Shown here piece after piece: positions 45,181 to 54,204 of a stretch of 64,000 bases of DNA. The notes beneath the pieces are model-generated. The model did no database searches. It had not been told where the DNA came from and saw only the letters and a program-made list of their open reading frames with translations. Both the position numbers and the translations under genes were made by a program. The stretch is from Melioribacter sp. (GTDB taxonomy: Bacteria > Bacteroidota > Ignavibacteria > Ignavibacteriales > Melioribacteraceae), in assembly GCA_023250955.1 (NCBI GenBank), contig JAHEZQ010000015.1:1-64000 (forward strand), given 5' to 3'. Each line of letters opens with the position of its first letter. Position 1 is the stretch's first letter.

Positions 45181-46205
45181 AGATGAGCCTTTAAATAATT
45201 TATACTATCAATACTTGTCGGATCAAACGCACGTAATACTGCGTGATAAAAAGTTGCCCAATCACCTAAATAAATTAAATCAACCAATCTTAGTTTTGCA
45301 TTCGCTTCGTTACTTGATAGATTAACTACTTCCGCTCCGGCTTTTCTAACCATCTCAGAAGTTAGATCATAACGTTTCTTAACTTGCTGATGATAACCTT
45401 CGTCAAGAATATTGATCAATTTTAAATTCATTGTTGATTTATATCCTTCCCATCCTAAAATTTCATTGTGATCAAGTTCCGGCAGATATCCAAAGAACGC
45501 ATGATGTTTTGCATTCTCATTAAACTGTCCTTTTATTCTCGTTCCAACAACTGAGGTATAATCACTAACTGCATAAATCAATGGAATAAAACCAAGCATC
45601 TGTTCGGCTAAATTCAATGCAGCATTAGTTTCTTTTGAATATTCTAATCCTTTTCTTTTTAATAATTCAATTACTTGCTTAACATTTTTTGTTTGACTGG
45701 GAACTAATTTCAGTGAATGGACAATTTTAAGCAATGTAAAAAAATTTATCCAGAGAGCGAACCGTGGCTGATATCCTTTCAAAAGTTTTGCGAAAGGAAT
45801 CTTTTTTTTCATTGCGATCTCTTCAATCTTACCGCCAGTAGATACACAAACAATCTGGCATTTCTTTTTAATTGCTTGATTTAATGCTGAAATAGTTTCT
45901 TCTGTATTGCCTGAGTAAGAAGATGCAATTACTAAAGTATTTTCATTTGCATAAGGAGGAAGTTCATAATTTCTATTCACGGTGTATGGATATTTCAATT
46001 CTGTTCGGAGATAATTTTGTAAAAGATCGCCACCGATAGCTGATCCACCGAGTCCAGTTAGAATAATATTTTTGATCTTGGATGTTTTAATGGATGATAC
46101 ACTAAACTTATTATTCCATGCATATTCTACCTGCTCATAAGAATCAGTTAATACCTTGAATTGATTATGTACGTCATATTTTGAAATCATTTCTGGTAGG
46201 TTCAT
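45177..46205 (-). CDS. Bifunctional phosphoglucose/phosphomannose isomerase
   Basis: A protein of about 342 residues from the ATG at 46205, preferred because AGGA lies six bases upstream; a TTG at 46220 is weaker. It has two SIS domains: TGLGGSAIGGDLLQNYL and ASSYSGNTEETISAL, typical of the PGI/PMI family first described in archaea. It interconverts glucose-6-P and mannose-6-P with fructose-6-P. It lies next to PTS enzyme I and upstream of the envelope cassette, with a TTGA overlap with the barrel gene. Confidence 0.88.
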   Translation of the reverse strand: MNLPEMISKYDVHNQFKVLTDSYEQVEYAWNNKFSVSSIKTSKIKNIILTGLGGSAIGGDLLQNYLRTELKYPYTVNRNYELPPYANENTLVIASSYSGNTEETISALNQAIKKKCQIVCVSTGGKIEEIAMKKKIPFAKLLKGYQPRFALWINFFTLLKIVHSLKLVPSQTKNVKQVIELLKRKGLEYSKETNAALNLAEQMLGFIPLIYAVSDYTSVVGTRIKGQFNENAKHHAFFGYLPELDHNEILGWEGYKSTMNLKLINILDEGYHQQVKKRYDLTSEMVRKAGAEVVNLSSNEANAKLRLVDLIYLGDWATFYHAVLRAFDPTSIDSINYLKAHL

Positions 46206-46227
46206 TTTTATCCTCAACAAAGATTTA

Positions 46228-47961
46228 TTATTTAGTTTTTATTTTTTTGTTATAATACTCATGGATTGTGTTGTTTATTTCTTTTTCAGTTTTGAGTTCT
46301 AAACATTTTTTTGCCATAAGTTCTACTTCCTTAAAATCAATGTTTCTTATTATTTTTTTAATGTGTGGAACCGCCGAAGCAAAAACACTTAACGAATCCA
46401 ATCCAAAACCAACCAATAATGGAACAGCGAAAGGATCTGCAGCCATTTCACCACACATACTAACCGGGGTTTTTGTTTTTTTACCGCTTTTAATAATATC
46501 ATTAAGTGTTCTGACAACTGCTGGATGAAATTCTTGATAAATATTTGAGACAATATCATTTCCTCTATCAACAGCTAATAGATATTGAATCAGATCATTT
46601 GTGCCAATACTTACAAAATCAACTTCACCGGCAAAATCATTAATCAAGATAGCAGCGGAAGGAATTTCTATCATAATTCCTACACTCATATGTTTATCGA
46701 ATTGTTTTCCTTCTTTTTTCAATTCCGATCTACATTGATCAATAATTTCTTTTGAAGCTCTTACTTCATCAACTGAAGAAATCATTGGCAGCATAAATTT
46801 TATATTTTTATGTGAACTTGCTCTTAAGACTGCGCGTATTTGTGTCTTGAAAAGCTGAGGGTTATCCAACAACAAACGAATTCCTCTCCAACCTAAAAAA
46901 GGATTTGGTTCTTTTAGATCAACAGGCAAAACTTTATCACCGCCGATATCAAATGCACGGATTGTTACAATTTCAGGATAGATTCTTTCAGCAATTTTTT
47001 TATAAACATTGAATTGCTCTTCTTCATCTGCAAATGTTTCATAGACCTCAAACAATTGTTCAGTTCGTACCAGCCCAATTCCTTTAGCCTTGTTCTGTAC
47101 AATAAACTCCATCTCTTCCATTAGATCAAGATTGGCCATTAACTGAATCTCTTTACCATCTAATGTTGTTGCAGACAAATCGCGGAGTTTTATTAATTCA
47201 TGATCTTCTTTAGCATGTTTATCAATTTTATTTTGATAGTGCTGAAGTTGTTTAACTGAAGGATTAATAATTACTTCACCTTTATAGCCGTCAATAATTA
47301 TCTGATCGTTTTCTTTAATTCTATTAGTTGCATCGTGTAATCCGACAACAGCCGGAATATTTAATGACCTGGCAACGATTGCAGCGTGTGAAGTTAAACC
47401 ACCAAAATCTGTAACGTATCCTTTAACATTTACACGCGAGAATAAAACTGTGTCTGATGGAGTTACAGTTGTAGTTATTACTACAACATCATTGGTAATT
47501 CTGGATTTCCATTTTTTCTTTTTTAGATTTCTTATGATTCTATTTTTAATGTCTTCAATATCATGAGAACGTTCTTTCATATAAGATTCATGAGAGAGAT
47601 TCATAAGATCGGTATATTTTGAGATCTCATCATTAACGATGTATTCGGGAACGCGTTTTTCATTTCTAATTCTGTTTTGAATAGTTTCAACAAGAATCGG
47701 ATCATCAAGAATCATAATTTGGGCTTCGAATATTGCTGCTCTTTTTTCACCGAGTTTATCAACAGCGAGAGAAAATATTTTTCTTAATTCTTTTTTGGAT
47801 TGCTGCAAAGCAGTATCAAGATTTTGAAGAGCATCATTTACATCAGTAATCGGATCATTTACAATTTCTTCTTTCTCTTTTGTGTAAAGAAACGCTTTCG
47901 ATATTGCTATACCAGGTGCGGCAGCAATTCCTTTTAATATATTTTCAGATTCAGTTTTCAT
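46228..47961 (-). CDS. ptsI: PTS enzyme I (phosphoenolpyruvate-protein phosphotransferase)
   Basis: A 577-residue phosphotransferase from the ATG at 47961 (one base after the HPr stop; a TTG at 47976 is less likely). The phosphorylated histidine is in G-G-L-T-S-H-A-A-I-V-A-R-S. The PEP-binding barrel has ARG-type blocks such as GIGLVRTEQLFE and the closing SMCGEMAADP, which carries the catalytic Cys. It transfers phosphate from PEP to HPr. HPr is encoded just upstream and HprK elsewhere in the window, but no sugar-specific EII gene is seen. Confidence 0.93.
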   Translation of the reverse strand: MKTESENILKGIAAAPGIAISKAFLYTKEKEEIVNDPITDVNDALQNLDTALQQSKKELRKIFSLAVDKLGEKRAAIFEAQIMILDDPILVETIQNRIRNEKRVPEYIVNDEISKYTDLMNLSHESYMKERSHDIEDIKNRIIRNLKKKKWKSRITNDVVVITTTVTPSDTVLFSRVNVKGYVTDFGGLTSHAAIVARSLNIPAVVGLHDATNRIKENDQIIIDGYKGEVIINPSVKQLQHYQNKIDKHAKEDHELIKLRDLSATTLDGKEIQLMANLDLMEEMEFIVQNKAKGIGLVRTEQLFEVYETFADEEEQFNVYKKIAERIYPEIVTIRAFDIGGDKVLPVDLKEPNPFLGWRGIRLLLDNPQLFKTQIRAVLRASSHKNIKFMLPMISSVDEVRASKEIIDQCRSELKKEGKQFDKHMSVGIMIEIPSAAILINDFAGEVDFVSIGTNDLIQYLLAVDRGNDIVSNIYQEFHPAVVRTLNDIIKSGKKTKTPVSMCGEMAADPFAVPLLVGFGLDSLSVFASAVPHIKKIIRNIDFKEVELMAKKCLELKTEKEINNTIHEYYNKKIKTK

Positions 47962-47962
47962 A

Positions 47963-48229
47963 TTATAGCTCGTCAAAACCTCTATTAAAATAATCTACAA
48001 TTTCTTTAGAAGCATTTTCCTCATCTTCACCGTTAAATATCAACAAAATTTCAGATCCTTTTTCAGCAGCAAGAGTCATTACACCAATTATACTTTTTCC
48101 GTTTATATGAAGACCATCTTTATTTAGAAAAAAATCGCACTTGTACTTTGAAGCTAATTTAACAATCGTCGCTGCGGGACGAGTATGTAAACCTGCATTA
48201 TTTATTATTTTAATTTTATGTTCGATCAT
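47963..48229 (-). CDS. ptsH: Phosphocarrier protein HPr
   Basis: An 88-residue HPr with the phosphorylated His15 (AGLHTRPA) and the regulatory Ser46 (NGKSIIGVMTLA), the site of HPr kinase. Both sites are intact, so it could be both a PTS carrier and a regulator. The ATG overlaps the polyprenyl synthase stop by 4 bases (ATGA), and the enzyme I start follows its stop by one base. No EII is nearby, so a regulatory role is favoured. Confidence 0.94.
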   Translation of the reverse strand: MIEHKIKIINNAGLHTRPAATIVKLASKYKCDFFLNKDGLHINGKSIIGVMTLAAEKGSEILLIFNGEDEENASKEIVDYFNRGFDEL

Positions 48230-49218
48230 TTGTTCCTTGTTATAAGCGCAGTAGCTAACCAGATCATTAAATTTTTCCCTTCGCTATCTTTTAATGAAGA
48301 CAAATTCTTTAATGCCAATTTAGTGTATTTAACAATTTCGTGCTCGGCATCTTTAATAACTCCTAATTTAAAATAGAGATTACTATACTTATCAATTTCA
48401 CTTTTTGAAATTCCCTTTTGCTTAATAACTTTGATAAGTTCAGTCCGATCTTTGGAAGTTGATTTTTCAAGCGCTCGTAAAAATAAATAAGTCTTTTTCC
48501 CTTCAACTAAATCGCTTCCTATTGTTTTGCCAAATTGATTCTCTTCTCCAACGATATCGAGCAGGTCATCTTGTATTTGAAAAGCCATGCCAAGATTTTT
48601 CCCATAATTTGAAACCGCTTTAATTTGTTTTCCAGAAACACCGCACAGTTGCACACCAATTGAACAACACATTTCAGCTAATGCTGCAGTTTTCTTATAA
48701 ATCATTTTTTGATATTCTGATATAGAAACATTTTTCCGAAGTTCAAAATCCTTATCCAGGCTTTGACCTTCGCAAACTTCAATTACTCCATGTGTAAATG
48801 TTGAAACAATTCCTCTAACATTATTTTTACAATCTTTTAGAAGACAATCGTAAGCAAGTGCGATTAAATTATCACCGGCTAGAATAGCTGTATTAACATC
48901 ATACTTTTTATGTAGGGCTAATCTTCCACGCCGTTTCGGAGAATTGTCCATTATATCATCATGCGCGAGCGTAAAGTTGTGAAGTATTTCTACAGCTACA
49001 GCTCCATTATAAACATCTCTAAATCTACCACCAACAGCTTGTGCTGAAATAAGTACAAGAAACGGACGTAGTCTTTTACCACCTCCATTTAATATGTAAG
49101 AACAAGGTTTATATAGAGATTTAGGTTCTTTCCCCTTCAGAAATAAACTTAATCTCTTTTCAATTTTAGAAATTTCAGTCCGGTAAATTTTATTATATTT
49201 TCCAGAACGTGAATTCAA
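48226..49218 (-). CDS. Polyprenyl synthetase (short-chain prenyl diphosphate synthase)
   Basis: A 330-residue trans-prenyltransferase. The first aspartate-rich motif is D87-D88-I-M-D91 followed by R-R-G, and the second is in QIQDDLLDIVG. Phe82, five positions before the first Asp, blocks long products in related enzymes, so a C15-C20 product (FPP or GGPP) is inferred but not certain. The start is TTG with GAGGA upstream, overlapping the idi2 stop as TTGA. With idi2 it forms an isoprenoid pair. Confidence 0.88.
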   Translation of the reverse strand: MNSRSGKYNKIYRTEISKIEKRLSLFLKGKEPKSLYKPCSYILNGGGKRLRPFLVLISAQAVGGRFRDVYNGAVAVEILHNFTLAHDDIMDNSPKRRGRLALHKKYDVNTAILAGDNLIALAYDCLLKDCKNNVRGIVSTFTHGVIEVCEGQSLDKDFELRKNVSISEYQKMIYKKTAALAEMCCSIGVQLCGVSGKQIKAVSNYGKNLGMAFQIQDDLLDIVGEENQFGKTIGSDLVEGKKTYLFLRALEKSTSKDRTELIKVIKQKGISKSEIDKYSNLYFKLGVIKDAEHEIVKYTKLALKNLSSLKDSEGKNLMIWLATALITRNK

Positions 49219-50255
49219 TACATTTCCTCTTTTCTTATTAAGCCAACTTTCTTAAAACTTTTGATATCCTTACAACCAGTTAAATACATTATTCTTTGTA
49301 CTGTTAAGAACCAAGACTCCATTAAATCTACAACACCATTTATATCATTCTTTATAACTTCTTGTAAAATTATTCGAGCAGATGCAGTAAGATCAGCACC
49401 AAGTGCAATTGATTTTGCAATATCAACTCCGTTTGAAATTCCACCGGAAGAAATAAGTGTAAAACCAAAATCTTTTTTTAATTCTTTCACTTTCCTTACA
49501 CAATATGAAGTTGGTAATCCCCATTCTTGAAAATAATTATCTTCTTTATCACTGCGCATTAATTCTACAGCAGCCCAACTAGTCCCGCCAGCACCAGAAA
49601 CATCTATTCCTTGAACACCTACTTCTAAAAGTCTCTTCGCGGCCATCTTACTTATACCAGATCCTACTTCTTTAACAATAATCGGAGTTTTGATTTTTGA
49701 ACAGATTTTATTCAAATTTTTTAAAAATCCTTTAAATTTCGGTTCGCCTTCTGTTTGTAACAATTCTTGGAGAGGATTAACATGTATTACCATCCCATCA
49801 GCTTCCACAAGATCTATTAGAAAATTGATTTCATCAATTATTTTTTTTGATTTTGCAACCTGAGCTGCGCCAATATTTCCGAGTATTGGAACTTTTCCAG
49901 CATTCTTTCTTACTACTCTATAAGTGGAGTGATGTTTTTTATCTTCAAAAGCTTGTCTTTGGCTGCCAACACCAATTGGAATTTGGAGTTCATTAGCCAC
50001 AATCGCTAATTTTTCATTAATACTTTTAGCTTCTTCAGTTCCGCCTGTCATACAAGAAATTAGAAAAGGATAATTAATTTTCTTCTTAAGGAATATTGTT
50101 GATAAGTTAATTTTATCAAATTCAACTTCTGTTATAGCAAAATGTTCAAATTCATAGTTCTCAAATCCATTAGTCTTTGTTTTGAATGCAACATTATCCG
50201 AAAGACAAAGTTCTATGTGCTCTTTTTTCCGCTTTGATGTGTTACTTTCTTGCAT
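49215..50255 (-). CDS. fni: Isopentenyl-diphosphate delta-isomerase, type 2
   Basis: A 346-residue FMN- and NADPH-dependent isomerase that interconverts IPP and DMAPP. The family blocks are clear: MTGGTEEAKSINEKLA, G-V-G-S-Q-R-Q, the NPLQE segment, KEVGSGIS, and SGGISNGVDIAKSIALGADL. The fold is a TIM barrel. It is the first gene of the leftward operon that runs into the prenyl synthase, HPr and enzyme I genes, and it is divergent from the MFS gene with 182 bases between starts. Confidence 0.94.
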   Translation of the reverse strand: MQESNTSKRKKEHIELCLSDNVAFKTKTNGFENYEFEHFAITEVEFDKINLSTIFLKKKINYPFLISCMTGGTEEAKSINEKLAIVANELQIPIGVGSQRQAFEDKKHHSTYRVVRKNAGKVPILGNIGAAQVAKSKKIIDEINFLIDLVEADGMVIHVNPLQELLQTEGEPKFKGFLKNLNKICSKIKTPIIVKEVGSGISKMAAKRLLEVGVQGIDVSGAGGTSWAAVELMRSDKEDNYFQEWGLPTSYCVRKVKELKKDFGFTLISSGGISNGVDIAKSIALGADLTASARIILQEVIKNDINGVVDLMESWFLTVQRIMYLTGCKDIKSFKKVGLIRKEEMY

Positions 50256-50437
50256 GAATATTGCTCTTTATTTCGTGAACAAAATAAATATTTTTTAAGT
50301 GAGAATCTTTGTTGCTTTTATCTCATTAAAAAAGATTCAATTGTTTCCAAATTTATAGTAATTCTTTTTTTAAGAATTTTATATGACAATCGGTTAAATT
50401 GCTTTTAAGATAATTCTTTAAATCATAAGGCAACTAT

Positions 50438-51745
50438 ATGGCAAAAGTACGATTAAACTTCTGGCAAGTTTGGAATATGAGTTTTGGGTTTCTAGGAATA
50501 CAATTTGGTTTCGCTCTTCAGAATGCAAATGTCAGCAGAATATTTGAGACTTTAGGAGCGAGTATAGATCAAATACCAATCTTATGGATAGCAGCGCCAG
50601 TCACAGGCTTAATTGTTCAGCCAATCATAGGTTATTTAAGCGATAGAACTTGGGGAAAATTAGGCCGACGTCGTCCATATTTTCTCTTCGGTGCAATACT
50701 TGCCTCTCTTGCTTTATTAATTATGCCAAACTCACCTGCACTGTGGATAGCAGCCGGAATGTTATGGATTATGGATGCGTCAATAAATATTTCAATGGAA
50801 CCATTCCGTGCCTTAGTTGCAGATATTCTTCCTTCGGAACAAAGGACTACCGGATTTGCTGTCCAGAGTTTCTTTATAGGAACGGGAGCAATTATCGCTT
50901 CAGTATTACCATATATTTTTACTAATTGGCTGGGGATAAGTAATACTGCACCTGCAGGAGAAATTCCGCCATCAGTACGCTACTCTTTTTATATAGGCGC
51001 CTTTGCATTTATTTCTGCTGTAGGTTGGACAGTCCTCCGTACCAAAGAATATCCTCCAGAAAATATTTATGAATTTGAACATAACAAATTGCAGAGCAAA
51101 GGTTTACTAAAAGGAGTTGCTGAAATATTCAGATCATTTATTGGTATGCCGAAGACAATGATTCAACTTGCGGTAGTACAATTTTTTTCTTGGTTCGCAC
51201 TTTTTGCAATGTGGATTTATACAACACCTGCAGTGACTCATCACATTTATGGAGCGACTGATACTTCTTCCGGTTTATTTAATGAGGGAGCAAACTGGGT
51301 TGGCGTTTTATTTGCAATCTATAATGGCTTTGCAGCTTTAACAGCATTTCTTCTTCCGTGGATTGCAAAACGAACATCACGCAAAACTGTTCACATGATT
51401 AGTTTAATTTGTGGTGGGATAGGGCTTGCATCATTTTATGTAATTAAAGACCCGAATCTTTTACTTATTTCTGAATTAGGAATTGGCTTAGCCTGGTCGT
51501 CAATTCTAGCTATGCCTTATGCAATTCTCGCTGGTTCAATCCCCTCAGAAAAGATGGGTATTTATATGGGCATTTTTAATTTTTTTATTGTAATACCTCA
51601 AATTACAGCTGCAGCTATACTTGGTTTTTTTGTAAAACATTTTTTCAATAATGAGGCAATTTATGCATTACTTATAGGCGGTGTTTCTATGATTATAGCA
51701 GCTGCTTTAGTAATGTTTGTAAATGATTTAGATGAAGTGAATTAG
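50438..51745 (+). CDS. MFS transporter, SLC45-like
   Basis: A 435-residue protein with about 12 transmembrane helices. The loop after helix 2 has D-R-T-W-G-K-L-G-R-R-R-P-Y, the MFS loop signature in the form seen in SLC45-type sucrose/maltose transporters. The N-terminal NFWQVWNMSFGFLGIQFGFAL resembles that group. Sugar uptake is suggested only by similarity. It is the only plus-strand gene in this block and has a second member of the family (52661-54151) close by on the other strand. Confidence 0.78.
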   Translation: MAKVRLNFWQVWNMSFGFLGIQFGFALQNANVSRIFETLGASIDQIPILWIAAPVTGLIVQPIIGYLSDRTWGKLGRRRPYFLFGAILASLALLIMPNSPALWIAAGMLWIMDASINISMEPFRALVADILPSEQRTTGFAVQSFFIGTGAIIASVLPYIFTNWLGISNTAPAGEIPPSVRYSFYIGAFAFISAVGWTVLRTKEYPPENIYEFEHNKLQSKGLLKGVAEIFRSFIGMPKTMIQLAVVQFFSWFALFAMWIYTTPAVTHHIYGATDTSSGLFNEGANWVGVLFAIYNGFAALTAFLLPWIAKRTSRKTVHMISLICGGIGLASFYVIKDPNLLLISELGIGLAWSSILAMPYAILAGSIPSEKMGIYMGIFNFFIVIPQITAAAILGFFVKHFFNNEAIYALLIGGVSMIIAAALVMFVNDLDEVN

Positions 51746-51750
51746 ATGCG

Positions 51751-51779
51751 AAATAACTTAACAATTTCAAGTGTTATTT
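51751..51779 (+). terminator. Possible terminator after the MFS gene
   Basis: Arms AAATAAC (51751-51757) and GTTATTT (51773-51779) with a 15-base loop, followed by T-rich sequence. It lies in the 28-base gap between convergent genes and partly within the end of the next gene. The arms are AT-rich, so it is tentative. Confidence 0.35.
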
Positions 51780-52625
51780 TTGAACTTTGCGATTTATTTT
51801 AACTTCAACACTGTAATTATTCTTATACTTTTGTTTTGATCCAGCATAATCGAATAAGCCAATTACTATATAACGTAGTTTGTTATTTACGTTTTCAGTA
51901 AAGGTAATAGATTTCTCTTTATAATCTTCAATAGTTGACCAACTTGTTGATTTCATCTTCCACTCTTTGTCAATACACAATTTAATTTTGTCAGTTAATG
52001 ATCTGAAAAGAGCTTCAGCTTTTTGTAATTCATTGCCATTATAAAAAGCAGCATTATATGAACCATCCTCTTCATCTATAAATGCATCTATAGCATCATT
52101 AAGTTTTACAAGTTGTTGTGTAGCTAAATTTGGATTCTCTAATAAGAAGAAATATGCAATAGAGTGCGCAAGTAAAAAATCTAATGTGGTACAAAAATCT
52201 GATGTACTATCAAGCGTTAAAGCATTTGGTTCTGCTATTGCAGTTTGTAAAACATAGCTTCCGAAAGAATTGTCTGATCCTACAACATATAGGACATATT
52301 TACCAGAGCTCGGAATTGTGGTTACTATATTGCCGTAACCTCTATCATTTCTGTCACTTTGTTTAAATATCTCTCCCTTTGAGTTAACCAATGCAAGACT
52401 CGGTTGAAATTTTTGCGTGTACACTACAAAATTTACAGCCTCTCCTTCGTAGAGTTCAATTTCATAACCATCGTACCGACCAAAATCTTTTTTATATAAA
52501 TCCTTAGAGGTTAACTCGCCTTTGATTTCGTTAAAATCAATTTGAATCTTACTAGGTTTCTCTTGCGCATAATTAACCTGAGAAATAATAAATATTAAAA
52601 AGAAAATATATGGCCATACTTTCAT
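51774..52625 (-). CDS. Secreted PPC-domain protein, unknown function
   Basis: A 283-residue protein with a signal peptide (about 4-20, ending NYAQ). Residues about 27-130 look like a PPC (pre-peptidase C-terminal) beta-sandwich: GYEIELYEGEAVNFVVYT ... YVLYVVGSDNSFGSYVLQT. The remaining 150 residues are largely helical and not recognised. It lies between two SLC45-like MFS genes, 35 bases from the one at 52661, so it may share a transcript with it. No catalytic domain is seen. Confidence 0.62.
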   Translation of the reverse strand: MKVWPYIFFLIFIISQVNYAQEKPSKIQIDFNEIKGELTSKDLYKKDFGRYDGYEIELYEGEAVNFVVYTQKFQPSLALVNSKGEIFKQSDRNDRGYGNIVTTIPSSGKYVLYVVGSDNSFGSYVLQTAIAEPNALTLDSTSDFCTTLDFLLAHSIAYFFLLENPNLATQQLVKLNDAIDAFIDEEDGSYNAAFYNGNELQKAEALFRSLTDKIKLCIDKEWKMKSTSWSTIEDYKEKSITFTENVNNKLRYIVIGLFDYAGSKQKYKNNYSVEVKINRKVQK

Positions 52626-52660
52626 TGCATTAACCTTTTGAATTCAACTCTTATCAAATA

Positions 52661-54151
52661 TTAATGTCCTTTTGCGATAGTTTTTTCATTTACGGTTTTA
52701 ACTTGTGAATCACGTACCATCAACCAAAGAAAAGCTGAAATAGCAAGAGATATTGTGCTGACAATAAATATCAAACTCTTATTAGAAGATGAACTTACCG
52801 CCTGCCCAACACCAAAACTTGCAACAAGTTGTGGAAGAACAACTGACAAATTAAACAGACCCATGAATAAGCCCATCTTTGCCTGGTCTACTTGCTGAGA
52901 CATAATTGCAAATGGTAAACTAATTGTTGATGCCCATCCGATACCTAACAATGCCATGATAAAATAAATCATAATAGGACTGAATCCTACAACCAACATT
53001 AAAGCATAACTAACTGCCATTGTTGCAATACAAATTGCATGTGTTTTTTCTCTGCCGATCTTTCTAGTGATAGGTTCAAGGACAAAAGCAGGTAAAATTG
53101 CACCTACTGCATTTAATATCAAAAAACTGATAGACACAACACGCCCCATTTCAAATTGTGTTGCTTCCGGAATTGGAGTACCGGGGACGATATTGTAAAC
53201 TTTATATTGAATATAAGTGAACATGTAAACAAACATGGTTTGGATTCCAATCCAGGTAAAAGAATGCGCGGCTAAAACTTTTTTGAAACCAATTAACCCA
53301 GCTTCGTTTTTCGTTTTACCTTCAACATTTTTGAATAGCGCTTTTAAGATGAAATATATTGTTAAAGCAAAACATAAAATTTCTACATAATAATTCCCCA
53401 GTTTAATTTGAAACAAGCGCATAGTAATTGCATAAACGGCATAAATTAAAAATCCCCATAACGGCTGAATTGCATTCAATATTTCCCAAAAAGAAGAACC
53501 GCTTGAGTTACTGCTTTTGTTTGTCCCATCATTCTTAAGTTCGCGTGGTTCTTCAATAAAAAAAGTCGGAATTATAGAAAGAGCAAGAACGAGAAATACG
53601 CCAAGATAAATCAAAACATAATTATCCCACACAGCTCCAATCACATAAGCAAGCACTCCGAATGTGCCGGAGATCGTTTGCATCCATGCATAACCTTTTG
53701 TGCGTTCAACACCTTCCGGTGTTACATCTGCGATTATTGATCTCGTAGGATTAAAACTGATATTGATTGCAAGATCAAGTGTTAACGCAATAGCTATTGC
53801 AACACCAAGTATTCCGCTAAAACCCAGCGCACTTGAAATAACATCAATATTTGGTAATGCTAACAACATCAGCGCTGCAAGAAATCCGCCGATGAAAATG
53901 AATGGTCTTCTTCTTCCATTCCAGAGCCAAACTTTATCGCTTATGATTCCGATTATTACCTGACCTAAGATTCCTGCAATTGGACCCGCTGCCCAGACAA
54001 GACCTATATCATCAATCTGCAAATGGTATTTTGTGCTAAGTATCCAGCTAAGAGCAGAAATTTGGATTGAGAGCGCAAATCCCATAGCTGTTGCTGGTAA
54101 ACTCAGTATGGAATAAAAAGTATTGGAAAGTTTTTTCTGCATCTCTAACAT
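52661..54151 (-). CDS. MFS transporter, SLC45-like (second copy)
   Basis: A 496-residue protein with about 12 helices and an SLC45-like signature, DKVWLWNGRRRPFIF, after helix 2. A cytoplasmic Ser/Asn-rich loop sits mid-protein (KNDGTNKSSNSSGSS). The start at 54151 has GAGGTAA at good spacing; M4 is an alternative. It shares the family with 50438-51745 but is longer and not a recent duplicate, judging by low similarity between them. A sugar substrate is suggested only by family. Confidence 0.78.
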   Translation of the reverse strand: MLEMQKKLSNTFYSILSLPATAMGFALSIQISALSWILSTKYHLQIDDIGLVWAAGPIAGILGQVIIGIISDKVWLWNGRRRPFIFIGGFLAALMLLALPNIDVISSALGFSGILGVAIAIALTLDLAINISFNPTRSIIADVTPEGVERTKGYAWMQTISGTFGVLAYVIGAVWDNYVLIYLGVFLVLALSIIPTFFIEEPRELKNDGTNKSSNSSGSSFWEILNAIQPLWGFLIYAVYAITMRLFQIKLGNYYVEILCFALTIYFILKALFKNVEGKTKNEAGLIGFKKVLAAHSFTWIGIQTMFVYMFTYIQYKVYNIVPGTPIPEATQFEMGRVVSISFLILNAVGAILPAFVLEPITRKIGREKTHAICIATMAVSYALMLVVGFSPIMIYFIMALLGIGWASTISLPFAIMSQQVDQAKMGLFMGLFNLSVVLPQLVASFGVGQAVSSSSNKSLIFIVSTISLAISAFLWLMVRDSQVKTVNEKTIAKGH

Positions 54152-54204
54152 TATTACCTCGGACTATTTCAAGATTTGTGTAAAGATATTGATTGCATAA
54201 TTAA

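Noticed and set aside
50360-50378. AATTCTT/AAGAATT inverted repeat in the idi2-MFS gap
   Set aside because: The loop is a run of T and the arms are AT-rich; it is likely to occur by chance and fits no clear operator or terminator position.
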